DNA of 42,663 bases from Pseudonocardiales bacterium (GTDB lineage: Bacteria; Actinomycetota; Actinomycetes; Mycobacteriales; Pseudonocardiaceae). Positions 16,591-24,724 of the stretch are shown here, piece by piece; positions within the stretch are counted from its first letter, which is position 1; each line of letters opens with the position of its first letter. Location of the stretch: contig QHBZ01000044.1 of NCBI GenBank assembly GCA_003244055.1, positions 1 through 42,663 on the forward strand, in the 5' to 3' direction. Under the pieces are notes generated by a model that did no database searches, had not been told where the DNA came from, and was given only the letters and a program-made list of their open reading frames with translations. A program made the translations under genes and the position numbers.

Positions 16591-19488
16591 GGCGACGGTT
16601 GTCCGGCGACGCCGGGGCGGGGTTGCGTGCTGCACGTCGACGACGGTGCGCAGGAACTGACCGGTGTAGCTGGTGTCGATGGCGGCGACCTGCTCGGGAG
16701 TGCCTTCGGCGATCACGGTGCCGCCGGCCGCACCTCCCTCGGGACCCATGTCGATCACCCAGTCGGATGTCTTGATCACATCGAGGTTGTGCTCGATGAC
16801 GATCACGGTGTTGCCCTTGTCGGCCAGTTCATTGATGACACCGAGCAGTTTGCGGATGTCCTCGAAGTGCAGACCGGTGGTGGGCTCGTCGAGCACGTAG
16901 ACGGTTCGACCGGTGGAGCGCTTCTGCAGCTCACTAGCCAGCTTGACGCGTTGCGCTTCCCCACCGGACAGCGTGGGCGCGGGCTGCCCGAGCCGGACGT
17001 AACCCAGCCCGACGTCCACCAGGGTCTTGAGGTGCCGGTGAATCGCCGAGATCGGCTCGAAGAACGTCGCCGCCTCCTCGATCGGCATATCGAGTACCTC
17101 AGCGATGGTCTTGCCCTTGTAGTGCACCTCGAGGGTCTCCCGGTTGTACCGCGCACCGCCGCAGACCTCGCAGGGCACATAGACGTCGGGGAGGAAGTTC
17201 ATCTCGATCTTGATGGTGCCGTCGCCGGCGCACGCCTCACAGCGACCGCCCTTGACGTTGAAGGAGAACCGCCCGGGCTGGTAACCGCGGACCTTCGCCT
17301 CGGTGGTAGCGGCGAAGAGTTTGCGGATCCGGTCGAACACGCCCGTATATGTGGCCGGGTTGGACCGCGGCGTTCGCCCGATCGGTGACTGATCAACTCT
17401 GACCAGCTTGTCGACGTCCTCCAGGCCGGTGACCCGGGTGTGCCGTCCGGGCACCTGGCGAGCTCCGTTGAGCCGGTTGGCCAGCACAGTCGCGAGGATG
17501 TCGTTAACCAGCGTGGACTTGCCCGACCCGGACACCCCGGTGACCGCTACCAGGCAGCCGAGCGGGAAGGACACGTCGATGTCGCGCAGGTTGTGCTCGC
17601 GTGCCCCGACCACGGTCAGCCGCCGGGACCGGTCCACCCGGCGCCGGATCGCTGGAACGGGGATGCTTCGCCGGCCCGACAAGTAGGCGCCGGTGATCGA
17701 GGTGTCGTGCCGCTCCAGCTCGTGAAAGGGCCCGCTGTGCACGACCTGACCGCCGTGCTCCCCGGCTCCGGGGCCGATGTCGACCACCCAGTCGGACGCC
17801 CGGATGGTCTCCTCATCGTGCTCGACCACGATCAGCGTGTTGCCGAGGTCGCGCAGCCTGGTGAGGGTGGCCAGCAGCCGGTGGTTGTCCCGCTGGTGCA
17901 GGCCGATCGACGGCTCGTCCAGGACGTAGAGCACCCCGACCAACCCGGAGCCGATCTGGGTGGCCAGCCGGATCCGCTGCGCCTCACCCCCGGATAGCGT
18001 GGCCGAGGCGCGGTCCAGGGACAGGTAGTCCAGTCCGACGTCGAGCAGGAAGTGCAGCCGGGCCTGGATCTCCTTGAGCACCGCACCGGCGATCATCGCT
18101 TGCCTGGTGTCCAGCGCAAGACCGTCGAGGAACGCCGTGGCGTCGCGAACCGATAGGGCGGACACATCGGCGATCGATTTCTTGCCCTCCGTGGTGTGCG
18201 ACAGGGTCACCGCAAGGATCTCCGGCTTGAGCCTGGTGCCACGACAGGCTGGGCAGGGCACCTCACGCATGTAACCGTCGTACTTTTCCCGCATGTACTC
18301 CGACTCGGTCTGGTTCATCCGGCGCTCGAGGAACGGCAGGACGCCCTCGAACGCGGCGTAGTAGGAACGCTCGCGCCCGTAGCGGTTGCGGTAACGGACA
18401 TGCACCTGCACGTCGGAGCCGTGCAGCACGGCCTTCTGCGCGCTGGCCGGCAGCCGCCGCCACGGGATGTCCATCCGGAAGCCGACCGTCTCGGCCAACG
18501 CCTCCAGTAGCCGCTGGAAGTACTCGGCGGTCTGCCCGGTGGACCACGGCGCGATCGCCCCCTCGGCCAGGGACAGCTCCTCGTCGGGCACCACCAACTC
18601 CGGGTCGACTTCCTTGCGGACCCCGATCCCGGTGCACTCCGGGCAGGCGCCGTAGGGCGAGTTGAACGAAAACGAGCGTGGCTCGAGGTCGTCGACGCCG
18701 ATGGGATGGCCGTTAGGGCAGGCCATCCGCTCGGAGAACCGGCGCTGCCGGTGCGAGTCGTGCTCGTCGCGGTCGACGAAATCGAGCACGATTAGGCCGT
18801 CGGCCAGCCGCAACGCGGTCTCCACCGAGTCGGTGAGCCGCTGCTTGGCGCTGTCCTTGACCGACAGCCGGTCGACCACCACGGAGATATCGTGTTTGTC
18901 CTGCTTCTTGAGCTTGGGCGGGTCGGTCAGCTGATGCACGGTGCCGTCGACGAGCACCCGGGAGTAGCCCTGGGACTGCAACTCGGCGAACAGGTCGACG
19001 AACTCGCCCTTGCGGGTCCGCACCACCGGCGCCAGGACCTGGAACCGGGTGCCCGGGTCGAGGGCGAGTACCTGGTCGACGATCTGCTGCGGGGTCTGCC
19101 GGGAGATCGGCTCACCACACTTCGGGCAATGCGGCTCCCCCGCGCGGGCGTAGAGCAGACGCAGGTAGTCGTGCACTTCGGTGATGGTGCCGACGGTGGA
19201 GCGGGGGTTGCGGCTGGTGGACTTCTGGTCGATCGATACCGCCGGGGACAAACCCTCGATGAAGTCGACGTCGGGCTTGTCCATCTGGCCGAGGAACTGG
19301 CGGGCATAGGCCGACAGCGACTCGACATAGCGGCGCTGGCCCTCCGCGAAGATGGTGTCGAAGGCGAGGCTGGACTTTCCGGAACCGGACAGCCCGGTGA
19401 ACACGATGAGGCTGTCGCGGGGCAGGTCGAGATCGACGTTGCGCAGGTTGTGCTCCCGCGCACCGCGCACCACAAGTCGATCAGCCAC
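16582..19488 (-). CDS. uvrA: Excinuclease ABC subunit A
   Basis: DNA damage recognition ATPase of nucleotide excision repair; acts as a dimer with UvrB. 968 residues. Two ABC modules are visible: Walker [13 protein letters not shown] near residue 32 and [11 protein letters not shown] near 650, with signatures LSGGEAQR twice and Walker [14 protein letters not shown] and [12 protein letters not shown]. Zinc modules: CPKCG in the UvrB-binding region, CPACRG, and [18 protein letters not shown] in the second module. The first classical zinc knuckle reads CPNGH instead of CPxCG, as in other actinobacteria. The start is GTG 19488 with GGGAG upstream. No LexA-type box was found upstream. A -10-like TAGCAT is at 19542-19537. 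Confidence 0.97.
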   Translation of the reverse strand: MADRLVVRGAREHNLRNVDLDLPRDSLIVFTGLSGSGKSSLAFDTIFAEGQRRYVESLSAYARQFLGQMDKPDVDFIEGLSPAVSIDQKSTSRNPRSTVGTITEVHDYLRLLYARAGEPHCPKCGEPISRQTPQQIVDQVLALDPGTRFQVLAPVVRTRKGEFVDLFAELQSQGYSRVLVDGTVHQLTDPPKLKKQDKHDISVVVDRLSVKDSAKQRLTDSVETALRLADGLIVLDFVDRDEHDSHRQRRFSERMACPNGHPIGVDDLEPRSFSFNSPYGACPECTGIGVRKEVDPELVVPDEELSLAEGAIAPWSTGQTAEYFQRLLEALAETVGFRMDIPWRRLPASAQKAVLHGSDVQVHVRYRNRYGRERSYYAAFEGVLPFLERRMNQTESEYMREKYDGYMREVPCPACRGTRLKPEILAVTLSHTTEGKKSIADVSALSVRDATAFLDGLALDTRQAMIAGAVLKEIQARLHFLLDVGLDYLSLDRASATLSGGEAQRIRLATQIGSGLVGVLYVLDEPSIGLHQRDNHRLLATLTRLRDLGNTLIVVEHDEETIRASDWVVDIGPGAGEHGGQVVHSGPFHELERHDTSITGAYLSGRRSIPVPAIRRRVDRSRRLTVVGAREHNLRDIDVSFPLGCLVAVTGVSGSGKSTLVNDILATVLANRLNGARQVPGRHTRVTGLEDVDKLVRVDQSPIGRTPRSNPATYTGVFDRIRKLFAATTEAKVRGYQPGRFSFNVKGGRCEACAGDGTIKIEMNFLPDVYVPCEVCGGARYNRETLEVHYKGKTIAEVLDMPIEEAATFFEPISAIHRHLKTLVDVGLGYVRLGQPAPTLSGGEAQRVKLASELQKRSTGRTVYVLDEPTTGLHFEDIRKLLGVINELADKGNTVIVIEHNLDVIKTSDWVIDMGPEGGAAGGTVIAEGTPEQVAAIDTSYTGQFLRTVVDVQHATPPRRRRTTVAAG

Positions 19489-19662
19489 ACGGCTCCCTTC
19501 GGATCCGGCCTGTCGCGGAAACCGACGGCCCCATCCATGCTATGCGGAGGCACCGACAGTCGCGGACTCAGCAGTCCCCAACTGGCGGCTGCCGCCGGGC
19601 CGGGTGAGCGGCCGACTGGAATCTTTCGCGGCGCGAACCCATGCGCGCTACGGTCGGTGACT

Positions 19663-20340
19663 GTGGACGTCCTTGAGAATTATGACGGCGCGGTCGAGCC
19701 AGGCGGGCTGGCGCAACGGCGGACGCTGGACGAACTGACCGTCACCAAGATCTCCGTCGGGCCGATGGACAACAATGCGTACCTGCTGGTCTGTAGATCT
19801 ACCGGCGAGGCGTTGCTGATCGACGCGGCCAACGATGCCGAACGCCTGATGGACCTGCTAGGCCATGGCCCGGACCGACCCGACCTGCGCACCATTGTCA
19901 CCACTCACCGGCACGGTGACCACTGGCAGGCCCTCGGTGCGGTAGCCGGCGCCACCGGAGCGCAGACGGTCGCCCATCCGGTCGACGCCCCGGAGTTGCC
20001 GGTGCCGCCAGACCGCCTGGTCGGCCACGGCGACGCCGTGGCCGTCGGCCAGGTAGCACTGGAGGTGATCCACCTTCGGGGACACACCGCCGGCTCAATC
20101 GCCCTGCTGCACCGGGACGCCGATGGCGCCACGCACCTGTTCACCGGTGATTCGCTATTCCCCGGCGGTCCGGGACGGACAACGTCGCCGAAGGACTTCA
20201 CAAGCCTGATGGATGGCCTGGAGTCGCGAGTGTTCGACCAACTCCCCGACGAAACCTGGTTCTATCCCGGCCACGGTAAGGACTCCACGCTTGGTGCCGA
20301 GCGCCCCCACCTCGCCGAGTGGCGCGCCCGGGGCTGGTGA
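19663..20340 (+). CDS. Metallo-beta-lactamase-fold hydrolase, glyoxalase II-like
   Basis: 225 residues. The metal-binding motif THRHGDHWQAL (HxHxDH) is present, then HLRGHTAGSIAL, FTGDSLFPGGPGRT and YPGHGKDST with the remaining metal ligands. This pattern belongs to the glyoxalase II/persulfide dioxygenase-like branch; the substrate is unknown. I start at GTG 19663: the N-terminal 35 residues then run into SVGPMDNNAYLLV, the usual first strand. TACGGT (19649-19654) sits 8 nt upstream as a possible -10, suggesting another leaderless mRNA; no ribosome binding site is seen. The frame remains open far upstream over uvrA, which is shadow. Divergent from uvrA, an arrangement often seen in actinobacteria. 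Confidence 0.85.
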   Translation: MDVLENYDGAVEPGGLAQRRTLDELTVTKISVGPMDNNAYLLVCRSTGEALLIDAANDAERLMDLLGHGPDRPDLRTIVTTHRHGDHWQALGAVAGATGAQTVAHPVDAPELPVPPDRLVGHGDAVAVGQVALEVIHLRGHTAGSIALLHRDADGATHLFTGDSLFPGGPGRTTSPKDFTSLMDGLESRVFDQLPDETWFYPGHGKDSTLGAERPHLAEWRARGW

Positions 20341-20695
20341 CACCGGCTACGGCCATGCGGATTGAAGTCGGGCGTACTCTTCAACCCACGGCTCAGCCCA
20401 CCAGGGTGAGGCGCAGGTGGGAGCTGGCAGGTGGCGGAGACCAGGCGCTGCATGCGCAACGGTGGGGTGCCGTCATTGCGGCCATGGTCGTTGTTCACGG
20501 GCCCATCGTCGCGGCAAAGAGGCTGATGCCTATCCGTCTCGCGCGCGGCGATCATGGCCGTTGGTGTGGTGGTTGGGGTGGTCCCCGGGGGGTTATGACG
20601 CCCGCGCCTCACACCCTGACGCCCGGTCAGGAGCACAGTCGCCGGTTCACCGTTGTTCATGAGCCAGCGCGCAGGGCCGGGCTTGGTATCCCCGC
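20341..20695. other. Gene-free gap between convergent genes
   Basis: 355 bp between the hydrolase and the PASTA protein genes, which converge here. No frame resembles a known protein. The only structure I see is a small hairpin, CCTGAC (20615-20620) with GTCAGG (20626-20631), loop GCCCG, which could act as a terminator for either gene. GC remains high. Confidence 0.5.
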
Positions 20696-21766
20696 TCACT
20701 CTGGTTTGTCCGCCACAGGTGGCTTTTTCTTCACGGGTGGCTCTTTCTTCACGGGTGGCTCGGTCGTCGCCGGTGGCTTGGCGATGACAAGATCGACCGT
20801 GCTGCCCGGCCGGACCGTGGCACCCGCCCTCGGGTCCGTTCGCAACACCGTCCCGGACGACCGGGTGGACTCCTCCTCGGTCACCGACCCGACCTTCAAC
20901 CCGGCCCTCACCAGCACGCGTTCAGCCGACGCCTTGTCAAAACCGACCACATTGGGCATGGCGATCTCACGGGGGGCCCTGGCCACAACAAGATCGACCG
21001 TGCTGCCCGGCCACACTGCGACGCCCGCCCTCGGGTCCGTGCGCAACACCGTCCCAGACGGCTGGTTGGACCCCTCCTCGATAACCGACCCGACTCTGAG
21101 CCTGTCCTGCGCCAACACCCGTCCCGCCCGGTACTGGTCGAAACCGACCACATCGGGTACCGGCCGAAGCGCGGGGGGTGGAGGCGGCTCCGGGGCCGGG
21201 GCCGGGGGCGGCTCCACAACCGGGGGTGGCAGGACAACCGGAGGCGGCACCACAACCGGAGCCGGCAAAACAACGGGAGGCGGCACGATAGCGGGAGGGG
21301 GTTGCGGCGCCGCTGGAACTTCGGAAGCCGCCGGGGATTGTTGAACCGGAGGCGTCTCCACGGATCCGACCGGCGTCACGGCAGGTGGTGCAACCGCGAC
21401 CGTAAGGGTCACCCCGCCACCTTGGTCAAGCTTCTGCCCCACGGTCGGGTCAGTCCGCAGCACTGTCCCTGCTGCCTGGGCGGCAACCTGGTCCTGGGTC
21501 GCGCGCACTTTCAGTCCCATGCCGGTGAGCAGCCCCTCGGCCTGCATCCGGGACATACCGACCAGGTTGGGAACTTCGACTTGCGGCTGCCGCGCTGCGA
21601 CTACCCAGAGCAGGAGCACCACCACAAGGGTCACTACCAAACCGGCCCCGGCCAGCATGATCCCACCGGGCCCGCCGTCCCCACGATCACTCCACCGGCG
21701 CGGTTTCTGCCATTGTCCGGTGGTTTGCTGTCGCTCCGTCGTGGCCGCCGTGTCGACCATAGTCAT
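20696..21766 (-). CDS. Membrane-anchored PASTA-domain protein without a kinase domain
   Basis: 356 residues: cytoplasmic N-terminus (1-35), one transmembrane helix (36-57), PASTA 1 (62-126), a Pro/Val-rich stalk (127-201), PASTA 2 (202-263) and PASTA 3 (269-330), then a Lys/Pro tail with PPVKK repeats. PASTA domains bind peptidoglycan fragments or beta-lactams and are best known on PknB-type kinases; here the kinase is missing and the N-terminus is too short to hold one. A wall-sensing or scaffolding role is inferred. The domains have the standard VPNLVGMSRMQAE start and GTVLRTDPxxG centre. ATG 21766 is preceded by GGGGGAT. Stand-alone gene, 93 nt from the next start region. Confidence 0.85.
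   Translation of the reverse strand: MTMVDTAATTERQQTTGQWQKPRRWSDRGDGGPGGIMLAGAGLVVTLVVVLLLWVVAARQPQVEVPNLVGMSRMQAEGLLTGMGLKVRATQDQVAAQAAGTVLRTDPTVGQKLDQGGGVTLTVAVAPPAVTPVGSVETPPVQQSPAASEVPAAPQPPPAIVPPPVVLPAPVVVPPPVVLPPPVVEPPPAPAPEPPPPPALRPVPDVVGFDQYRAGRVLAQDRLRVGSVIEEGSNQPSGTVLRTDPRAGVAVWPGSTVDLVVARAPREIAMPNVVGFDKASAERVLVRAGLKVGSVTEEESTRSSGTVLRTDPRAGATVRPGSTVDLVIAKPPATTEPPVKKEPPVKKKPPVADKPE
20787..21066 (-). repeat. 201-bp-period DNA repeat within the PASTA gene
   Basis: The DNA encoding the ends of PASTA 3 and PASTA 2 is nearly identical: segments starting at 20787 and 20988 share about 80 bp with few differences (for example 24 identical bases at the start, then the CTCGGGTCCG and CAACACCGTCCC blocks). 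The offset is 201 bp, exactly one 67-residue domain. This shows a recent duplication of one PASTA unit or ongoing gene conversion; PASTA 1 is more diverged. Confidence 0.75.
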
Positions 21767-21859
21767 GACTAATCCCCCATTCCCATATTTCTTAGATCGG
21801 AACTGGAGGCAGCTTTAACACGGTCGAAAGCCACCATCACCTGAATGGCGGAACCTGAT

Positions 21860-23086
21860 TCAGGCCGGGTTCGGGGTCCCGGCGACGACGCCCTCGTCGT
21901 GCAACCGTCCGATCTCCGCACCGGACAGGCCGAGGACACCGGCGAGTATCTCGTCGGTGTGCTGCCCGAGCTGCGGCGCCGGCGCCGCCGGTACCCGCTG
22001 CACAGCGGAGAAGTCGAGCGGCGAGCCGGGCATCAGGTAGGTCCCGATACCGGGCTGGTCGACCTCGGCGAACATCGGGTTGGCGGTGGAGCAGCGCGGA
22101 TCGTTGCTGACCATCTCGGCGAAGGTCTGGTACTGGCCCCAGCACACATCGTGGGCGTCGAAGACCTCGCCAACCTCGGACAACGTGCGGCTGCTGACCC
22201 ATGGCTCGATGAGCGCGCCGATCACCTGGCGAGCGGCGAACCGGTCACCCTCCTTGCCCAGATCGACCCCGAGCAGCGTCTCGACGTGCGCGCAGGCGTC
22301 ACCGATCCCGACCGCGGCGACCAGGCTGCGCCACTGCCGTGGGGTCAAACCGACCACCATGACCCGCTTGCCGTCCCTGGTAGCGAAGTCGCGGCCGAAT
22401 GCCCCGTAGAGGTCGTTGCCGTGCCTGGGCCGCTCGCTGCCGTTGATCTGCACCTCCGCGATGTTGCCGAGGTGGCCCGCCATAGCGAACGCCACATCGG
22501 CCAGCGCGAGCCGGACGAACTGACCGGTGCCCCCGGTCCGCCGCTTGCGCTCAGCGGCCAGCAGCCCGGTCGCCGCCAGCGTCCCGGTGATCGCGTCCCA
22601 GGCCGGCAACAGGTGGTTGACCGGCATGGACAGCATGCTGGGGCCGGTCGTCCACGGGAAACCGGTGGCAGGGTTGACCGTGTAGTCGACCGCCGACGAG
22701 CCGTCGGGGTTGCCGACGATGTTGACCATGATCAGGTCCGACCGCAGGGAGGTGAGCTTGGCGAAGTCCAACCAGCCCACGGCCGGGAAATTCGTCAGGA
22801 ACAGCCCCGCGTCGTCGCCGGGCGCGGTGATCAGGTCAGTGAGCAACGCCTTGCCTTGCGGTGACCGCATGTCAACCGCGATCGAACGCTTGCCCTTGTT
22901 CAGACCCGCCGAGAACAGGCTCTTGCCGTCGGCAGTGACCGGCCAGCGGTTGGCGTCCAGGCCACCGCCGATCGGGTCGAACCGGATCACGTCCGCGCCG
23001 AGCTGGGCCAAGGTCATCCCGCCCAGCGGCGCGGCCACAAAGGCCGAACCCTCCACCACTCGCATCCCCGTCAGAATCCCGGTCAT
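21860..23086 (-). CDS. Class III CoA-transferase, Mct-like (2-methylfumaryl-CoA isomerase)
   Basis: CaiB/BaiF-family protein of 408 residues from ATG 23086. It resembles the mesaconyl-CoA C1-C4 transferase (Mct) of the 3-hydroxypropionate bicycle, which moves CoA within mesaconyl-CoA: GMRVVEGSAFVAAPLGGMTL, ADVIRFDPIGGGLD, NKGKRSI and QPGIGTYLMPGSPLDF are the segments I recognise. The Asp in LPAWDAITG (residue 164) is at the position of the family's catalytic nucleophile. Start: GAGG 5 nt before ATG 23086 supports it, and the protein then opens MTGILTGMRVVEG; the in-frame ATG at 23101 overlaps the upstream stop as ATGA and is the alternative. Co-transcribed with the hydratase gene. Substrate assignment is from remembered family sequences, not a search. 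Confidence 0.78.
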   Translation of the reverse strand: MTGILTGMRVVEGSAFVAAPLGGMTLAQLGADVIRFDPIGGGLDANRWPVTADGKSLFSAGLNKGKRSIAVDMRSPQGKALLTDLITAPGDDAGLFLTNFPAVGWLDFAKLTSLRSDLIMVNIVGNPDGSSAVDYTVNPATGFPWTTGPSMLSMPVNHLLPAWDAITGTLAATGLLAAERKRRTGGTGQFVRLALADVAFAMAGHLGNIAEVQINGSERPRHGNDLYGAFGRDFATRDGKRVMVVGLTPRQWRSLVAAVGIGDACAHVETLLGVDLGKEGDRFAARQVIGALIEPWVSSRTLSEVGEVFDAHDVCWGQYQTFAEMVSNDPRCSTANPMFAEVDQPGIGTYLMPGSPLDFSAVQRVPAAPAPQLGQHTDEILAGVLGLSGAEIGRLHDEGVVAGTPNPA

Positions 23087-23097
23087 CTCCACCTCGC

Positions 23098-24099
23098 TCA
23101 TCGGGCGAGCGCGACGAATCGCCAGTCGAGCACCGGCTTCTGCGCCGCGGCCGGATCACCGGCGTCCTGCGCGGAGCAGCTGTGCACCACCGCCCGCAGA
23201 TCGATCAGTTGGTAACCATCGCGCCGGTGGACGGCCTCGACGTGCAGTTCGGTGTGCAGCACATCGCCCTCGAACACCGGGCCGGTGTGGTCGCAGCTGC
23301 GCCAGGCAACGATCGTCACCAGGTCGGGTAGCGCCCGGGTGGCCTGGGCTCCGGCGATCGAGATGGTGTGCCCGCCGTAGACCAGGCGACGCCCATAGGC
23401 AGACGCGCCGGGATCGGTGTGCGTGGCCGCGAGGTTGAGGGTGGCTCTGGCCAGCTCAGGCGCACCGGTCACGGTGTCCCGTACCTCGATGTCATAGACC
23501 GTGCCGGGTTCGGTCACGGTGGGGGCGAACGCACCGAGATCCCAGCCCCACGGCAGGTCGTCGACGGGATCGGCGTCAGCCGGAATGTCGTCGAAGCTGT
23601 CGGCCTGCCCGGTCTCCACGTCAGGATCGAGCAGCGGGAGCATCGGGCAGCGCCAGAAGTCGAGCACGGGTTCCCCACGCTGGTTGTGGACCTGTACCCG
23701 CAGCACGGCGAGACCGGTCGCCGGGCGCCCGGGTTTCGGACGGTTCTGCCGCAGCGCGACGACCTCGGTTCGGGTACGCAGCGTGTCACCCAGGTACACC
23801 GGGCGAAGCAGTCGCAGGCCGCGGTAGAACAAGTTACCGCGGACCCGCTGCGACGGCGCCGTGGTCTGCCCGATCGCCACATGGCAGACCAGCGTGGGAT
23901 GGGCCAACGGCTCGACCCGGCCGGTGACCGCCGCGGACAGCTCGTGGTCCAGCGGCAACCGGAGCCGGTCACCGGACAGCGCCTGGTGCAGCACGGCGTA
24001 GCCCGGGGTCAGCGTCAAGCCTGGAGAGTCGGCGAAGACCTGCCCGTGGGTCAGCTCCTCGAAATACGGCCCGCCAACCCGCACCCGGTTATCCGCCAT
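23098..24099 (-). CDS. MaoC-like double-hotdog hydratase, Mch-like (mesaconyl-CoA hydratase)
   Basis: 333 residues with two hotdog domains. The N-terminal one reads PYFEELTHGQ and VYLGDTLRTRTEVVALRQN; the C-terminal one has YGRRLVYGGHTISIAGA and FEGDVLHTELHVE. This is the layout of mesaconyl-C1-CoA hydratases, which interconvert beta-methylmalyl-CoA and mesaconyl-C1-CoA. A general MaoC enoyl-CoA hydratase is the fallback. Paired with the Mct-like gene it would supply or drain mesaconyl-CoA, linking glyoxylate/propionyl-CoA to citramalyl-CoA; the lyase is not in the window. Start ATG 24099; TAGGAT (24114-24109) may be its -10. First gene of a two-gene operon, insulated by the hairpin at 24143-24192. 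Confidence 0.75.
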   Translation of the reverse strand: MADNRVRVGGPYFEELTHGQVFADSPGLTLTPGYAVLHQALSGDRLRLPLDHELSAAVTGRVEPLAHPTLVCHVAIGQTTAPSQRVRGNLFYRGLRLLRPVYLGDTLRTRTEVVALRQNRPKPGRPATGLAVLRVQVHNQRGEPVLDFWRCPMLPLLDPDVETGQADSFDDIPADADPVDDLPWGWDLGAFAPTVTEPGTVYDIEVRDTVTGAPELARATLNLAATHTDPGASAYGRRLVYGGHTISIAGAQATRALPDLVTIVAWRSCDHTGPVFEGDVLHTELHVEAVHRRDGYQLIDLRAVVHSCSAQDAGDPAAAQKPVLDWRFVALAR

Positions 24100-24142
24100 C
24101 GTGCCCCGATCCTACGGCCGCCGAACCCGTGCCGCCGCATTG

Positions 24143-24192
24143 AGCGGGCTCAGCGGGGTGGTGAGCGTCCCGATTACCCCGCTGAGCCCGCT
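24143..24192 (-). terminator. Perfect 17-bp hairpin ending the PknG-type operon
   Basis: Positions 24143-24159 pair without mismatch with 24176-24192 around a 16-nt loop. On the minus strand the 5' arm encodes the last codons of the FHA protein (Ser-Ala-Gly-Ser-Ala-Gly) and the stop codon TAA is at the arm-loop border. It separates the signalling operon from the Mch-like gene, which starts 44 nt further on. There is no T-tract. Confidence 0.75.
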
Positions 24193-24710
24193 GAACGCGG
24201 GTGGTCCGAATCGCGGCGCACAGTGATGGTCGTCCAGACGCCTAGGTGCACGTGGTCACCGTCGGCCAGCGCGATCTGCTGGTGGGCTGGGATCCGCTGG
24301 GAGCCGCCGTTGACATAGGTCCCATTCGTGGATCCGTCGTCTATCACCGCCCAGGTGCCGTCGGGTTGGGCGAGCAGCCGGGCGTGCTCGCGAGACACTC
24401 CCGGGTCGGCTGGCGGGTCGCTCAGGTCGATCTCCGGGATGGTCCCTCGGGAGCCGCTGCGTCGCCCGATGCGGGCCAACTCACCGCGCAGCGCCACGCT
24501 GCGGGCAGGGCTCGAAGCGGGGAAAGTGAACCGTTCGCTGTCTGTACGGCTGCCCTCGAAGTAGTCCCGATCCGGCGCGATGACAGCGCACCACGACGGC
24601 GGCGGCGCGGACGGCGAGGCGGCGGCGAAGCAGTGGCCGCACCGCTCGCAGAACAGCCCGATCCGGAGCTCGCTACAGCCCGGGCACGACTCGGCGATAT
24701 CGCTGGCCAT
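24174..24710 (-). CDS. FHA-domain protein with an N-terminal zinc-ribbon-like motif
   Basis: 178 residues. Cys9, Cys12, Cys21 and Cys24 (CPGC...CERC, plus Cys27) form a zinc-ribbon-like start; a linker with SAPPPS follows; the C-terminal FHA domain (about 85-170) has RIGRRS, GVSREHARL and GSTNGTYVNG, the phosphothreonine-binding residues. FHA proteins read Thr phosphorylation; in mycobacteria the FHA protein GarA is a PknG substrate that controls 2-oxoglutarate metabolism. This is not a GarA orthologue by architecture, but a PknG target or reader is a fair inference. Start ATG 24710; GTG 24725, overlapping the VWA stop as TAGTG, is the alternative. Last gene of the operon; its end lies in the terminator hairpin. 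Confidence 0.85.
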   Translation of the reverse strand: MASDIAESCPGCSELRIGLFCERCGHCFAAASPSAPPPSWCAVIAPDRDYFEGSRTDSERFTFPASSPARSVALRGELARIGRRSGSRGTIPEIDLSDPPADPGVSREHARLLAQPDGTWAVIDDGSTNGTYVNGGSQRIPAHQQIALADGDHVHLGVWTTITVRRDSDHPRSAGSAG

Positions 24711-24724
24711 CACGACACCACCCA

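Noticed and set aside
18892-19662. Long upstream extension of the hydrolase frame over uvrA
   Set aside because: The extension is antisense to uvrA and contains no hydrolase sequence; the family begins after 19663.
19489-19662. LexA (SOS) box upstream of uvrA
   Set aside because: I looked for a GAAC...GTTC or TCGAAC...GTTCGA type dyad and found none.
20319-21344. 341-residue plus-strand frame with GGG/TTG repeats over the PASTA gene
   Set aside because: Gly/Thr-rich antisense of the Pro-rich stalk and PASTA repeats; low-complexity shadow.
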